From positions 1-64,000 of the forward strand of contig JAJJXM010000069.1 of assembly GCA_024516155.1 (NCBI GenBank): a stretch of 64,000 bases of DNA. Direction: 5' to 3'. The translations under genes were made by a program, and so were the position numbers. The notes below the pieces were generated by a model. It saw nothing but the letters and a program-made list of their open reading frames with translations, did no database searches and had not been told where the DNA came from. Position 1 is the stretch's first letter. Each line of letters starts with the position of its first letter. Positions 22,034 through 33,170 of the stretch are shown piece after piece. This stretch comes from Pyronema omphalodes (lineage: Eukaryota > Ascomycota > Pezizomycetes > Pezizales > Pyronemataceae).

Positions 22034-22697
22034 CTACAGAAACACCTTCTCCTCCTCCGGCACAGGTCCATCAGAAATCATCGTACTGCAATAACCCGGA
22101 CTATCCTCACACTTTCGATACGGAGGATATATCAGCTGTCCGACATAAACCAGGTCACTTGGTTTACATCTAACCACGCGAGCTCTCGTAACAATCGGTA
22201 AAACCCCATTCATGATATCCCTACACAGAATTCCACTATTAGCCATCATTTGTTTTTTGCAACCCCTGAAAAAAAGGAAAAGGAGAAGCGCTGATGAATA
22301 AAAAAAAAGTAAAAAGAATAGTAATTGAGTTATACTGGTAACCTACCCCCTAAACAAATCCCCGTCGTAATCTTCGTCTTGTGCCCATTGTAACCAGTAT
22401 CTACATGCCTCTTCGGATTCATAGGCACACATCCATCGTCCATCATTTGTTTTCCCGATTGTTGAAGGTAGGTATTGATAAAACATTCTATTGAAGACGG
22501 AATACGACGTGATCCTATAATGCATAATCCAGCAGCAGCAGCAGCAGGATATGATTAGTTGACGATATTCCACACCGGGTATCCAGCTAGCTGTCTGTAG
22601 CTGTAGCTGTAGCGTTCTTGGGGGAGGGAAAAGTAGTTACAGACTTTCGACCGTGGAATTCAATGTACCATTGATAATCTTCAGTAGATTGTGACAT
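22034..22697 (-). CDS. unrecognised small protein, paralogue B (three exons)
   Basis: Proposed exons 22697-22645, 22514-22347 and 22265-22034, joined in phase 2 both times, give 150 residues. Intron 1 is 130 nt (GTCTGT...TATAG). Intron 2 is 81 nt (GTAGGT...CCTTTTTTTCAG, with a strong pyrimidine tract). Exon 1 ends Q-W-Y-I-E-F-H-G-R-K, and exon 2 has D-G-R-W-M-C-A-Y-E-S-E-E-A-C-R, matching paralogue A in motif and intron phase. If intron 2 is not used, the protein stops at 22343 (74 residues). The third exon is cysteine-containing (R-K-C-E-D-S-P-G-Y-C) and has no counterpart in A. The frame is also open upstream to 23255; that part is low-complexity and probably leader. Confidence 0.5.
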
Positions 22698-25600
22698 GTC
22701 ATTAACTTGATATGAATAATGATCCCTTTTTGTCGACGGTGAGATATGATATGAGTTATCCCTTGGTGACTTGGGGGTGTCGACATAGCTAGCTGGTACA
22801 CTATACGTGTAGCTTGCATCTCTTGTCGTCGTCTTCCCGGGTGCTCTTGTATCGCTAAAATGCCACCCCTTGAAGGTATCCCGGATGTCGTAACGCTGGT
22901 AGTTTGTCGTTGTCGGCATGGGTGTTTTGGGTTGAAGATAGCTCGTGTTGTGAATTGTGGAAGCTGGAGCAGTTGTAACAGTCGCAGAAGCCGCAAAAGT
23001 CGCAATCGTCAGATTGATCGCAAAAAGTTGTAGTTGTCGCAATAGTCGCAATAATCGCAGTAATCGTAATAAGTCGCAGAAATAACAAGTAACAGGCTCG
23101 GTAACAGTATCGGCAACAGCAGTGGTAGTAGTATTATCGGTAATAGCAGCGATATGGTAAGGTATAGCAGTGGTAAGGTATTTATTCCCCTCAAATCCTA
23201 GAATCCTAGAATCCGTGAATCCGTGAATCCGTGAATTAAGAAAGAGGCGAGACAAAAAGGATAAAACTCCAGTTCAGATCAGTTCACCGGCGGCCGGTTG
23301 TAATTGAACCCCAGTCTCCCCCCCGGTCCAGTCTATCTGTACCAGTCTACTTAAACTTAACCCCCCCCCCCCCCCCCCATCCACCCACCCTAGTCGGTCG
23401 CGACTCAAACTCAACACCAAGAATTTTAAGTCTTAGAAAGCGACCAGGCAGCGAGGCGACCGAACCCCCCCGGCTTGCTCCTGGTTCTGGTTCTGGTTCT
23501 GGTTCTGGTCTTGGTCTTGGTTAACCCGGTGCTGGCAGCTGTTCATGTCACCTCACATATCTGGTAGCCCGAAGATTGATATGTACATAGAGTTTTTTTA
23601 ACAGGCGTCCGCCTCGTCTCACTTCGCCTTGTCTCGCGTCGATCAGTTTATGATTCATTAATTAAATTGATTAAATACAATAAGGAAATAAAATAAAGTA
23701 AACTAGATGAATGCGAACCCCGGCCTGGTATTGGATATCTACCACATCGTTAATATCGCCGCGTTCGGGGGAATGACAAACGCGACCTCATAAAAACAGG
23801 AAAGAATATGTAATGATCTCGTGTCGGTAATTCTTTCTAGAAGTTTTTAGATGCTGATCATGATCGGGTTGTAATCTGCGGTGGGGGCGGGGTGGGAGCG
23901 GGGGAAAGGAGGAAGGGGAAGGTGGTTTATCTTGTCCCATGCGATCGATTATCATGGCTGCAAATGACTGTTAATCATATTTTCTGTTCTTTTTTCGTCG
24001 TTTACCTACATTGGAGTTTATACTCAGTATGAAGTATCGATGAATTGTTATTTCTGGAAGAAACCTAAGACGATGGTTAGCGATTCGGTGTAGATAGGTT
24101 TGGTGGTGTGTTTAGAACTATGGTATCGTGGATTGTTGTTTTTTGCTTTTGTTGTTGCTGTGTTGTTATATTTTTCCGTCGTTGGCTGTTGCTTGTTTGT
24201 TTGTTTTCTTTGTTTTTGTTTTCACCTTTCCCAGCGAAAACCCAACATCAGCGACAATCTGCATTCCGAGGTTAAAAGTAGAACGATCTTATTAGGGTTA
24301 TACTCCACCAACCCTTTCTTTCTCATTCCTTCTTGACGTACCTAACAAGAATCGCGACAAAGGTACTCAGGCACTGAAAAACCAGTGCAAAATCATCAAT
24401 TTTTAATTCCATAAAAGCACCGATATCATCTACCGGATATCAATTTTCTGTGTATGTACATACCACAGAATTTAAAGTGTGTTGTCAACGGGCATCTTAT
24501 CAACAGCGGTTCGCCAGCCAGCATCCAGCATGCCAGCAGCGACCAGCCACTTTGCATACAGCGCGATGATCATCGAAGATTCGAAGCCGTTTATTTTTTT
24601 CTGCAGCACTTGCAGCTGCCAGGTGCCAGGTATGTATGCTGCATTGGCGCGTTCAAGATCCTTGTTGACCTCACATCGGCTTCTGGGATTGGTCTCTAAG
24701 TATTCTAAGTATAGGAAAAGCTCCAACTAAGGCCTCAACGATAATGATGGACGTTAACCGTGCACTGCAGATGCTGTGATTACCCTTACCCGACCGGTAT
24801 CGGTATCGGTGTGCGTGGCTATTCATGGTATACTTATATATGTACAGCGACGGATACATAGCCAGTTGATCGATACTTTTCTACGATTTTCTTCTTCTGC
24901 TTGTTTTCTTTTTTTCGACAGCGACAGGAAACTAGAAATTAGTAACCCAGCGATTTATATAAACTAATATCTTGTTTTTCTGTTTGTATAAGTGCATATG
25001 TAGGACATCAATCGCGTGTGCTGTGGAATCCTAATACCATATACTATCCTGCTCCCGCGGTTGCTATGTATGTATGTACTTAATTCCCCGGAATCATCAC
25101 ATCACATCACATCACATCCCGCAACCCGCATTCCACATCTCACGCGTATAATAAAGCACCATCCACCATACATGAATAAATAAATAAAAAATAAAATGAA
25201 AACATCAAAATCGACACACACATATACACATACACACATACATACATACACACACATACTACAAATCCGGCATCGTCAGATATTTCTTACATATCGATCC
25301 TGCTGCTGGGTTTTCGTTTGTTTGTTTTGTGAAGTAGGATAGGGTGGGGTATATGGCTGGATCCTGGTGAATGTATGTTTTATTGGTTTTTTATTGAGAT
25401 GGGCTTGGGGTTGTGGGGTTGTTTGCTTGGATGGTTGGATGGCTGTTGGGTTGCTGAAACCAGAGGATTGTATAGGGATATACATGGATGTATGGATGTA
25501 TGGATGTATTGGCGTCAGAGTTGGGGATGGTCGAGGATGAATAGATTATATCAATATCCCGCGCCGCTTTCCGTAGCAAGCTGAGATAAGCTGGGATAGT

Positions 25601-27130
25601 CGTCGCTGTCTATACATCGGTATCTTTTCTATAAAATGGAATGCGTTCTACAGAATCACAGCGGAATTGTGGGAGAAAAGTCTAACCTGCTGTATCTTGT
25701 TTGTTGTTTTAAACAACGGATATTTCAGTTAGTTGATTGTTGGATCATGCTTCTGGCTGATATTCCAGCTAGCTAGATAGATGTAGCATGGATTCACAAT
25801 ATTATTGAATGGAGCTATGTAGTGTTTCTGTTTTTAATATCGCTTTTATGGCCCCTAATATCGGTTTTTATAGTTATCTAAGCTTCTTCGCTGTGAACCT
25901 ACGATAATATGTCTTAACCCCGATGTTTACTTTAAACTCAGAGTAGTTACGTGATGTAGATTATTCGGAACGTTGCTTTAATATGACGGTGATTATGAAG
26001 AATAATAAAAAGTTTGATAGATACCTCTCACAATGCCCCGTTTGTCCTTCTTACACGAAATATTACTGCCTGAAAAATCGGAAGGGCTTGTTCAGGTCGT
26101 AGCCCTTTGTTGAGATCCTTACACAATATACTTAACATGGGGAAAATCATGATTCAGCACTGGATTCGAGACAAAGACAAGTGCCGAACTCATGTCGCAC
26201 AAAGTTTCTTTCAACTTCAGCACTATGGGTAATATTCATGCCGTAGACTTAGACAGTGGTAAAAGGGACAATGTAAACACTGATAGAGAATGAAGAACGG
26301 AATTGATCATGAGTGATCAATAACAAGTTCAACCGATGTACACCGCTCCTTTACTGCACTTGAAGGAATGTTTCATTCTTTTTGTTTTATTTGAGCAGCA
26401 TTTCCGATCACCTGTAGTAAAAGCGATTTACACTATTTATAAGGCCTATCCTCCGTTTTTTTCATATTTTTCGGTGCTAAAAATACTCAGTTGACATCCA
26501 TGAATTCTACGGTATTACGGGATATTGAATAACTCGTAGAATCTGAAATTTCAATGCTGGTTGGATAGAGAATATTCGTAATCCTGAAGTAGCGTAGATT
26601 GAGGAACACCATGTTTTTGCTGGCACATGCATAGCACGATGTAGATGCTGCAGTAATGAGCGTAGTGTTCAATACATTTGGAGAATTAACACAAGTGCAA
26701 AACCGCGCTTTAGGCGCGAAATTTGACAAACGTGACCATGATATTCCAGAGACTTGGATAACCGTTTAATCTGAATTGCCTGTCGGTTTTCAACTTTCAG
26801 ATTGTTTCATCATATGTTGAAGAGTTGCCTAGGATAAGCCTAGCATGCATCAGGATCTAGAAATTCTTTGAAGTTACCAGTCCCTAGCAGTATTCCTAGT
26901 GCATATGCAGGGCCCTTTTTTGTTATAGATTCAATTCTTTCTTCTTCACTGATCGAGGGATACTGATTGAGGAGTGACATGTATTTTTTTCTTCCTACAT
27001 AACCATTTGGTTCTGTCGTCTCCTACGCTTTACTTACATCTCCAGAACACCCTCGCTATCTACCCTTGTCACCACGAAATTCTGCAAAACATATACACAA
27101 CTACGTTCGCTAATTCTTCAAATAACTATC
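22698..27130. other. long intergenic stretch
   Basis: About 4.4 kb with no strong gene. Contents: a CTGGTT-type repeat at 23480-23520, a poly-C run at about 23361-23378, microsatellites (CATCA, GTATGTAT, ACACATA) around 25070-25260, and an 80-codon frame on the minus strand at 24472-24726 that reads like protein but has no start codon and could be an orphan exon. Confidence 0.45.
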
Positions 27131-28499
27131 ATGGCCCAGTCTCTCGTTTCATCTATTTCTTGCCAGCCCACAACATCTGAGGATCAACCTACCTACCTCG
27201 AGACGGGCTACACTTACTCAGATGCTGGTGATATTTCTAAACCCGCAATCACCGACTTTCCCGACCCAGCCAAGACTTGGAACCCCGACGCTCGAGTATA
27301 TTATGCTCGTCGTCTCAAGTCTCCTCCTAATAATACCGTGGTTCCGTTACCTGAAGGTTTCCCAAGCCAAATCGAAAACACATCCCTCGTCTGGAGCGGA
27401 CAAGACATAACCCCAGAACAATATATTTTCCACTTTAGCGAAGCCGAGATCGCGGAGATTGAGTCAGCTCTCAAATATTTCACTGGTAAGTATTTTTAAC
27501 AGCAAAGCGACTACCCATGATACTAAACCCTCAACAGGTCTTAACCAACCCATCTCCTCTGTCGACCGCTCGACATTCCCGCTTCCCAGTTTGGGACCCC
27601 GCTTAAAGCTTCTCTCAAACAAACTCTACGGCGACTCCAACGGTCTCGGATTCTTCGTTCTCCGTGGTCTAAACCCCGATCTCTACACTGCCAAAGAAAA
27701 CATAATCCTCTACGCAGGCATCAGCTCCTACCTCTCCACGCACCGGGGAAAACAAGACGAAAAAAACAACATGCTCCTGCACCTAACCGATCTCACCTCG
27801 TCCATAGCACCCGACAACCTCCGCCAAGCGCCATATTCCAACGTCCCGCAACCCTTCCACACCGACACCGCCGACCTCCTATCCCTCTACTGTCTCAACC
27901 CCGCATTTTCCGGCGGCCGTAGTATCCTCGCCTCCAGCTGGAAGGTATACAACGAACTTTCATCCTCCCATCCAGCTCACATCCACACGCTCTCAAAATG
28001 TAACTGGGCATTCGACACCTTCGGTCGTTCGGGGGCTTCATATACCCTTCGACCCCTCCTCCATCATCTCCCGAAATCCGGTCGGGTGCAACTATCATTT
28101 TCTCGACGACCTCTCACCGGAAGTCCCGTTTCTCCTCGCACCCAGGGGATTCCGGAGCTTACAACGGAGCAATCTGATGCGTTGGATACTGTTCATTTCA
28201 CGGCGCTGGCTCATGCGGTTTATGTCTTGCAACAAAAGGGGGATTTACAGTATTGGAATAATTTTGCGTTGGTGCATGCTAGAGAGGGGTTTCGGGATAG
28301 GGGTGCGGATAAGAGGCATTTGTTGAGGCTTTGGTTGAGGGATGAGGAGAGGAGGGAGGAATGGGGTGAGGTCCCGGAGGTTCTTAGGTCGACTTGGTTG
28401 GAGGCGTTTGGGGATGTGGGGGAGGAGGTTTGGCCGGTGGTGCCGCAGATGGATAGGGAGTTTGTGGTGGAGCAGAGAAGGAGTAGTGGGTTTGCGTAG
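27131..28499 (+). CDS. TauD/TfdA-family Fe(II)/2-oxoglutarate dioxygenase
   Basis: Two exons, 27131-27485 and 27538-28499, encode 438 residues. The 52-nt intron has GTAAGT, a TACTAAAC branch and CAACAG, and joins in phase 1. The metal site is F-H-T-D-T (H226, D228) with the distal His in A-L-V-H-A-R-E (about 365) and the 2-oxoglutarate-binding Arg in the following K-R-H-L-L-R-L-W-L segment (about 382). L-G-F-F-V-L-R-G-L is the usual first core strand. The length (about 440) fits fungal members with an N-terminal extension rather than bacterial TauD (about 280). Such enzymes hydroxylate taurine-like sulfonates, carnitine precursors or secondary metabolites. The substrate cannot be told, and no pathway genes adjoin. 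Confidence 0.9.
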
Positions 28500-28983
28500 A
28501 GCCGTTGTTGGTGGGGTTGAAGGGGTATGGGGAGAGGCGTGAAGTCGAATTTGGAGTTTTGTTGAGTTGTTGTAGACTCAGGTCAGAATGGTTATGTAGT
28601 TGGTCGGTATATAGCCGTCGTTAATTAGCAATGAATCTTCTGTTATCAGAATTATATTATTCTTGTTACTTGATGCCTATACATGTTATCACTGGTAGTA
28701 TGCTACACAGTGCAAGCGTTCTCGGCGGACAGAAGTTTATCTGAAGCACAAGTCATGGTTATCTCGAGTGATAAGTTATGCATACCGCATCAGCGCTCAT
28801 CACATATGCTTGCAAGCTGTATGAAACCGCTCATATAACCTCATTGACGACTAGAAATATTCTCAAAAACAGTATGGCAAATTACATTGTAAATCAGATG
28901 AACCCAGCTAATTCCTTCTACACTTGCTCACTCAGTTCCGCAGTTAGTCTTAACCGAGCTACTGAAGGCGTTTCCATGAGTAT
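28500..28983. other. intergenic, no gene seen
   Basis: Spacer between convergent genes; it should hold both 3' ends. Nothing else stands out. Confidence 0.5.
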
Positions 28984-29247
28984 TTATCGGTGATCAGGCT
29001 CTGCATAGTAAATATATGCATTCCTAAGATCTGGCTCGCGAAGACTGATTGGGACACGAAGATTGGTTGGTGCAGGAGGCCCGCCGGCTCTAAGATAGTC
29101 CCCGTATGTAGCAGGGACCTTAAACTCTATGTTTGGTGGAGGGTTGCTCGGCGCTCCGAAACCTCTAGAACTACCAGTAGGTGTTTTCTTGAACCTCCTG
29201 AGAAAGTCTTTGAAGGAGTTCTTAGGTTTTGAAGGGGATGAAGACAT
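28984..29247 (-). CDS. small unknown protein (87 residues)
   Basis: The start at 29247 (C-terminal part of a longer open frame) is chosen because a TATA box (TATAAAAG, 29331-29324) lies 77 bp upstream. The protein starts M-S-S-S-P-S-K-P-K-N-S-F-K-D-F-L and has a basic patch (R-R-F-K-K), then a Pro-rich middle (G-A-P-S-N-P-P-P-N-I). No membrane segment or known domain. It could be a cytosolic or nuclear regulator; function unknown. Confidence 0.5.
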   Translation of the reverse strand: MSSSPSKPKNSFKDFLRRFKKTPTGSSRGFGAPSNPPPNIEFKVPATYGDYLRAGGPPAPTNLRVPISLREPDLRNAYIYYAEPDHR

Positions 29248-30346
29248 GTTGTTATATCGCAGGAGATGTGTTGGAAGTTGCGGTGGATGGCGAGTGAGAT
29301 GCAGCTTTAATTGGGAGATACGGCTTTTATAATGTCCTGGTGGATCAATTCTATGTTTCATATATTCAATGCATAGGTTACAGCCTGGAGAAACGCAATT
29401 CAAATATCCCACATAACGTATGCTGACTGCCATTAGGCCGGAATTATACCAGTAATCTTAGCATTTTTGCATGGTGTAAGACACTTACATGATGAAAAAT
29501 AACATAGGAAAAACCAGAAATTGAAGCACTTGTTCGAAGGCTTTACATGAAACCCTTAAACCCTGCGATACACACTCCGTGATATTCTTCGGCTGGCGTT
29601 AATCGTAATTGTATTGATAGGTGATCCTGGATGCCTACTCTCGAAAGTGGGATTATCTAATTCGTGCCAAGAAGTATAAGAAACTGTAACTTTCGGATAC
29701 CATGGGATATGTAATGCTTATCCTCACACTTGAGATTTTGAGAAACTGATTCCTTTGCCCGCTTTCCCATCCTTTTAAAGGCTATGTCAACTTGTAACTT
29801 GGAATTGGTGTGTCATCGTGAGCCTGGAAAGCTCTACATATTGTTCCTCAAAACGATTGGTCGTAAGAATGGCTATAGCGTGCATGGAATACCGTGATAT
29901 TTATCTTTCTAACTCAAGACGAAGAAAATGCTCACCGTACCAAAGGGGTTATAGTATCATCCTGCATCTTTCGTTTTCCAGAAAGATGCTTATTATTTCC
30001 GCAGCTATGGTTCATCCGTTCCACCGGGACGCGGAATCAATTTACATGTATCGCTCGCTAGCGGCGACAGTACGCAGTTCTAGTTTCGCTCAAGTTGAAC
30101 CGCTTACCCAATCCGCGTCCAACTTCAAACCTGACTATACTTCCCTTTGAATTGAAGATTACAAGAATTCAAGCCAATCAACACAGAAATGGTCCACTAG
30201 AATATGTTCTCCGAAGCAGCTATAAAACGGTCGCGCCAATCACAACCACCGCGATATCTATACCCAGCCCACAAACACCAAAACAGTCACGAACCATAAC
30301 TCCGAAATTCCGGTAGATATTTTCTGCACCACCATCCTGAACAACT
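29248..30346. other. intergenic with two divergent promoters
   Basis: No convincing gene; the frame at 29818-30150 (+) has no support. It contains a TATA box for the minus-strand gene (29324-29331) and one for the plus-strand gene at 30347 (TATAAAA at 30221-30227, 120 bp upstream of its ATG). Confidence 0.45.
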
Positions 30347-30586
30347 ATGCCCCCGACTAAAATCCCTAAACGGTCCAGTACAAGGGCTAAACACGATCCT
30401 TTAACGGTGAGGAATCTGGATATATTGCGAAATAGTTTCTCGGATCCGAGACCGGAGTATTATTCCGATAAAAAGAAAGCTCGAATTTACAAGTGGATGG
30501 GTACAGTTAGCGCCATAAATGGGATGGGAGATGGAGTAAACCTTAAGAACTACCATCCATATACCTTAATTGAGAGGCGACGATAA
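30347..30586 (+). CDS. small unknown protein (79 residues)
   Basis: The ATG at 30347 follows a TATA box by about 120 bp. The N-terminus is basic (P-T-K-I-P-K-R-S-S-T-R-A-K-H), followed by a helical-looking stretch (V-R-N-L-D-I-L-R-N-S-F) and a Tyr/Lys-rich centre. No signal peptide or membrane segment. A single exon is assumed. Family unknown. It lies upstream of, and in the same direction as, the gene at 30757. Confidence 0.5.
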   Translation: MPPTKIPKRSSTRAKHDPLTVRNLDILRNSFSDPRPEYYSDKKKARIYKWMGTVSAINGMGDGVNLKNYHPYTLIERRR

Positions 30587-30756
30587 AGTGGGTTGTGATT
30601 AGCTGTCAAATTTTATAGTTCTATTCAAAGAATAAAGCTTTGTTCCTGTATATAAAACCTTGTTCTTGAACCTACCTCTTGACTTGACTATATCCATTGT
30701 ACAAACATCAACACACAATCACGTCTAACTCAACAACTCCCTACTACACAGTCGAG

Positions 30757-31260
30757 ATGTCCAATTACCGTCGTGCACCCAGCGGCTATCAACCTCAGAG
30801 CTCCGGTCATCGTCCCCCTGCTGACTACTCTTTACAATCTCTTCCCGAGCGTCCCTTGCAAGGAGATGCACGCTCCAAAGCTGACTCCAATCCTCAAGCC
30901 AGTACTGGGACTTCCAAAAACGAGCACAACGCCACAAAAAATCCAGAACAACCACCTGGTTTTGGCTCTCAGCTTGATAATGTTGCCGCAGGATCTCGTG
31001 TATCGACATCTGAAAGCCAGAATAAGCCAGCATCTCCTCCGAGTGTTCACCCAAGCCATCTTGCCAGCTATGTGCGTCAGGCAGATGCAGCTATGTATAA
31101 TGGAGCGGGATCCGGAGTCAATAACTTTGCCCGGTCAGTTCGTCCAGATGATTCAGCGAGCAATTACGGAAAGCCTAACGGGCAGCACCCGGGGTATTAT
31201 CCACAGGGTATAGAGTTTACACGCCCTGTTAAGAGGAAAAAGAGAAAGTCTAAACTATAA
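30757..31260 (+). CDS. disordered protein with C-terminal nuclear localisation signal
   Basis: 167 residues, Ser/Pro/Gln/Asn-rich and probably disordered, starting M-S-N-Y-R-R-A-P-S-G-Y. It ends with a strongly basic tail (R-P-V-K-R-K-K-R-K-S-K-L), a classical nuclear localisation signal. A TATA box (TATATAAAAC, about 30649) lies some 105 bp upstream of the ATG, supporting this start over the in-frame non-ATG extension. No known domain. Confidence 0.6.
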   Translation: MSNYRRAPSGYQPQSSGHRPPADYSLQSLPERPLQGDARSKADSNPQASTGTSKNEHNATKNPEQPPGFGSQLDNVAAGSRVSTSESQNKPASPPSVHPSHLASYVRQADAAMYNGAGSGVNNFARSVRPDDSASNYGKPNGQHPGYYPQGIEFTRPVKRKKRKSKL

Positions 31261-33170
31261 AAATTTTAATGTATACCTTCATCTGTTCCTACAACGTTCG
31301 GTTTGCATATCATGATTGTATTACTGCTGTTGTAATTCCAGATGATGGCATATTTGACGTGATATTGTGAACCCGTAATTACCCTCACTGGCTTTTGACC
31401 AGCTACCCAGAAAAAAGAAACAGGCCCATATGTCCACACATCCATTGATTAATACTACAGGGAATGTCTTTTATCCTGACAGCTACTACAAGAACAACTG
31501 TCAGCATTATGATGGCAAACAAGAGTGCCAGTTCATCTGAATGTGGGGTACCGTCTACTTGGGCAAGCCTGCTTGCGCCCGATAATACCCCGAAAACATG
31601 TGAAAATAGGTCAAAAACCCCTGCAGTGCAAACAAACGCGCCCTCAATCTGTTTCAGTAACTACATGTTCGTCGTGCTCTGTTGCAACGTGGTAGTGTTG
31701 CGGGTAGTGAAAAGAGAGGGCAAAATGGCAAAATGATGGAGGAGCGGCGAATCGAACGCCGGACCGCCTCTATGCTAAAGAGGAATTATACCACTAAACC
31801 ACACCCCCAATGTATATTTGCACGCTTTGTGCATAATTTTATATAATATAACAACTGAACCATCCTGCGACGTACGAAAACTGAGGTCTGGGGCGGTCCG
31901 CAGTTGCAGTGAAACTTCGAGTTCGAAAACCTCTTACGTTCGATTAAGAACTCCTCGAACTGCAACTCGAGTAGCTCATTCTGACTCAAATTAACTGCAT
32001 CAGCATCGTGACACTTGTCATAGCAGGTGAAAGCGTACATTTAAAGGAACACGTCATCTTGTCGTTCCACTTACCTTTCATATATATGTAGCTCGAATAC
32101 AAAACCAGAACCTCGCCTTTCAAGCTGCGGGAGTAAAATTTTTCAATCAATTAAAGATATTTACGCAGCTAGATACTGAGGTACCCCAGAGTCTACCCTA
32201 CAACCCCGGTGTACGAGGAGTGTGAGTAGGCCGTGCAAGAAATGCATAGGCATTATAAAACAAGATACTGGTGATGTATGTGAAACGATGACCCCGATTG
32301 ATCATCTTGTGAGGGTAGAAATTTGTTTATTTGTTTAAAAATCGATTTACCATATATACGCCTGTTATCTCAGAGAAATCAATATGGAAATGGAAGTTAA
32401 AGCTTTGAAGGGACTGTGCAAATTTAATGAAGGCCAGGCGGGGCTAAAGTTTAGCACTTTATGGATGAAAATTGGAGCCGAAACTGAAAATGACCAAAAA
32501 GTAAGGATATCTGTGGGTACGACCAAATAAAAAATAAATACACAAATCATCGGCATAATCGGAAAGTAATTTGATTGGGAGATCAGCCTCTGTCCACTGT
32601 CGAAGATCATTGTGTTGAGAATGCTTGATATGGCTACATATCTGGAAAACAGTTCTGGAAAGTCGTCACATCTGATAGTAAGACAGCTATTTATAAGAGT
32701 AAAGGAATAGAGGGTAACACATAAATAAGAAGGATAGCAGAACCTGCCAGCTATACTGTATAAAATAATGTCTCGTGGTAATCCATGAGCCCGTCATATG
32801 CCGTCACTCCGCTTCTACGTCACATAGTGAAGCAAAAAAACGCCTATCTCGGGGCTGTATTGACCGAGGAATTCTTTTCCTGCTCAAATACTACCACAAA
32901 TTCATAAGTACTGAAATACGCCAACTAATCTCCTACAATAGATGAAATACAGAAGAGCCATTATCGCCCGCAATTCCCTAGGCCTAAAAATAATCCACCC
33001 AAGCCTGATTTATGAAATATCTCAAATGGATCCTACAGCAACATGATAAAAACGGATAAAATCGCAATACCTTTATCCTTAGAAGTAATTATACGTTATA
33101 TTAGTAAACCAATGCACTGGTATATTAAGTGGGACACTTACTTGCAGAAACGACCGTAAGCATTTCAAGG
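31261..33170. other. intergenic, contains one tRNA
   Basis: About 1.9 kb. Apart from tRNA-Ala (31737-31808) no gene is seen. Short frames around 31464 and 32365 lack support. Confidence 0.5.
31737..31808 (-). tRNA. tRNA-Ala(AGC)
   Basis: Folds as a cloverleaf without an intron. The acceptor is GGGGGTG paired with CTCCTCC and includes the G3:U70 wobble that is the alanine identity element; position 6-67 is a mismatch. Anticodon stem CCTCT/AGAGG with loop TTAGCAT, anticodon AGC. T arm CGGCG-TTCGATT-CGCCG. Discriminator A. A short TTTT follows as Pol III terminator. Confidence 0.9.

Noticed and set aside
21590..22201. 203-codon plus-strand frame
   Set aside because: Mostly antisense to the third exon of paralogue B and rich in Arg/Ser/Tyr from tandem TACAAGTGC; no support.
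22698..23255. Long N-terminal extension of paralogue B
   Set aside because: The upstream frame is low-complexity (Leu-Arg runs, Thr runs), and the Met at 22697 gives an exon matching paralogue A in length.
24472..24726. 84-codon minus-strand frame with protein-like composition
   Set aside because: No ATG at its start and no convincing upstream exon; noted in the intergenic entry but not called as a gene.
31786..32040. 84-codon minus-strand frame
   Set aside because: Its end overlaps the tRNA-Ala gene; no other support.
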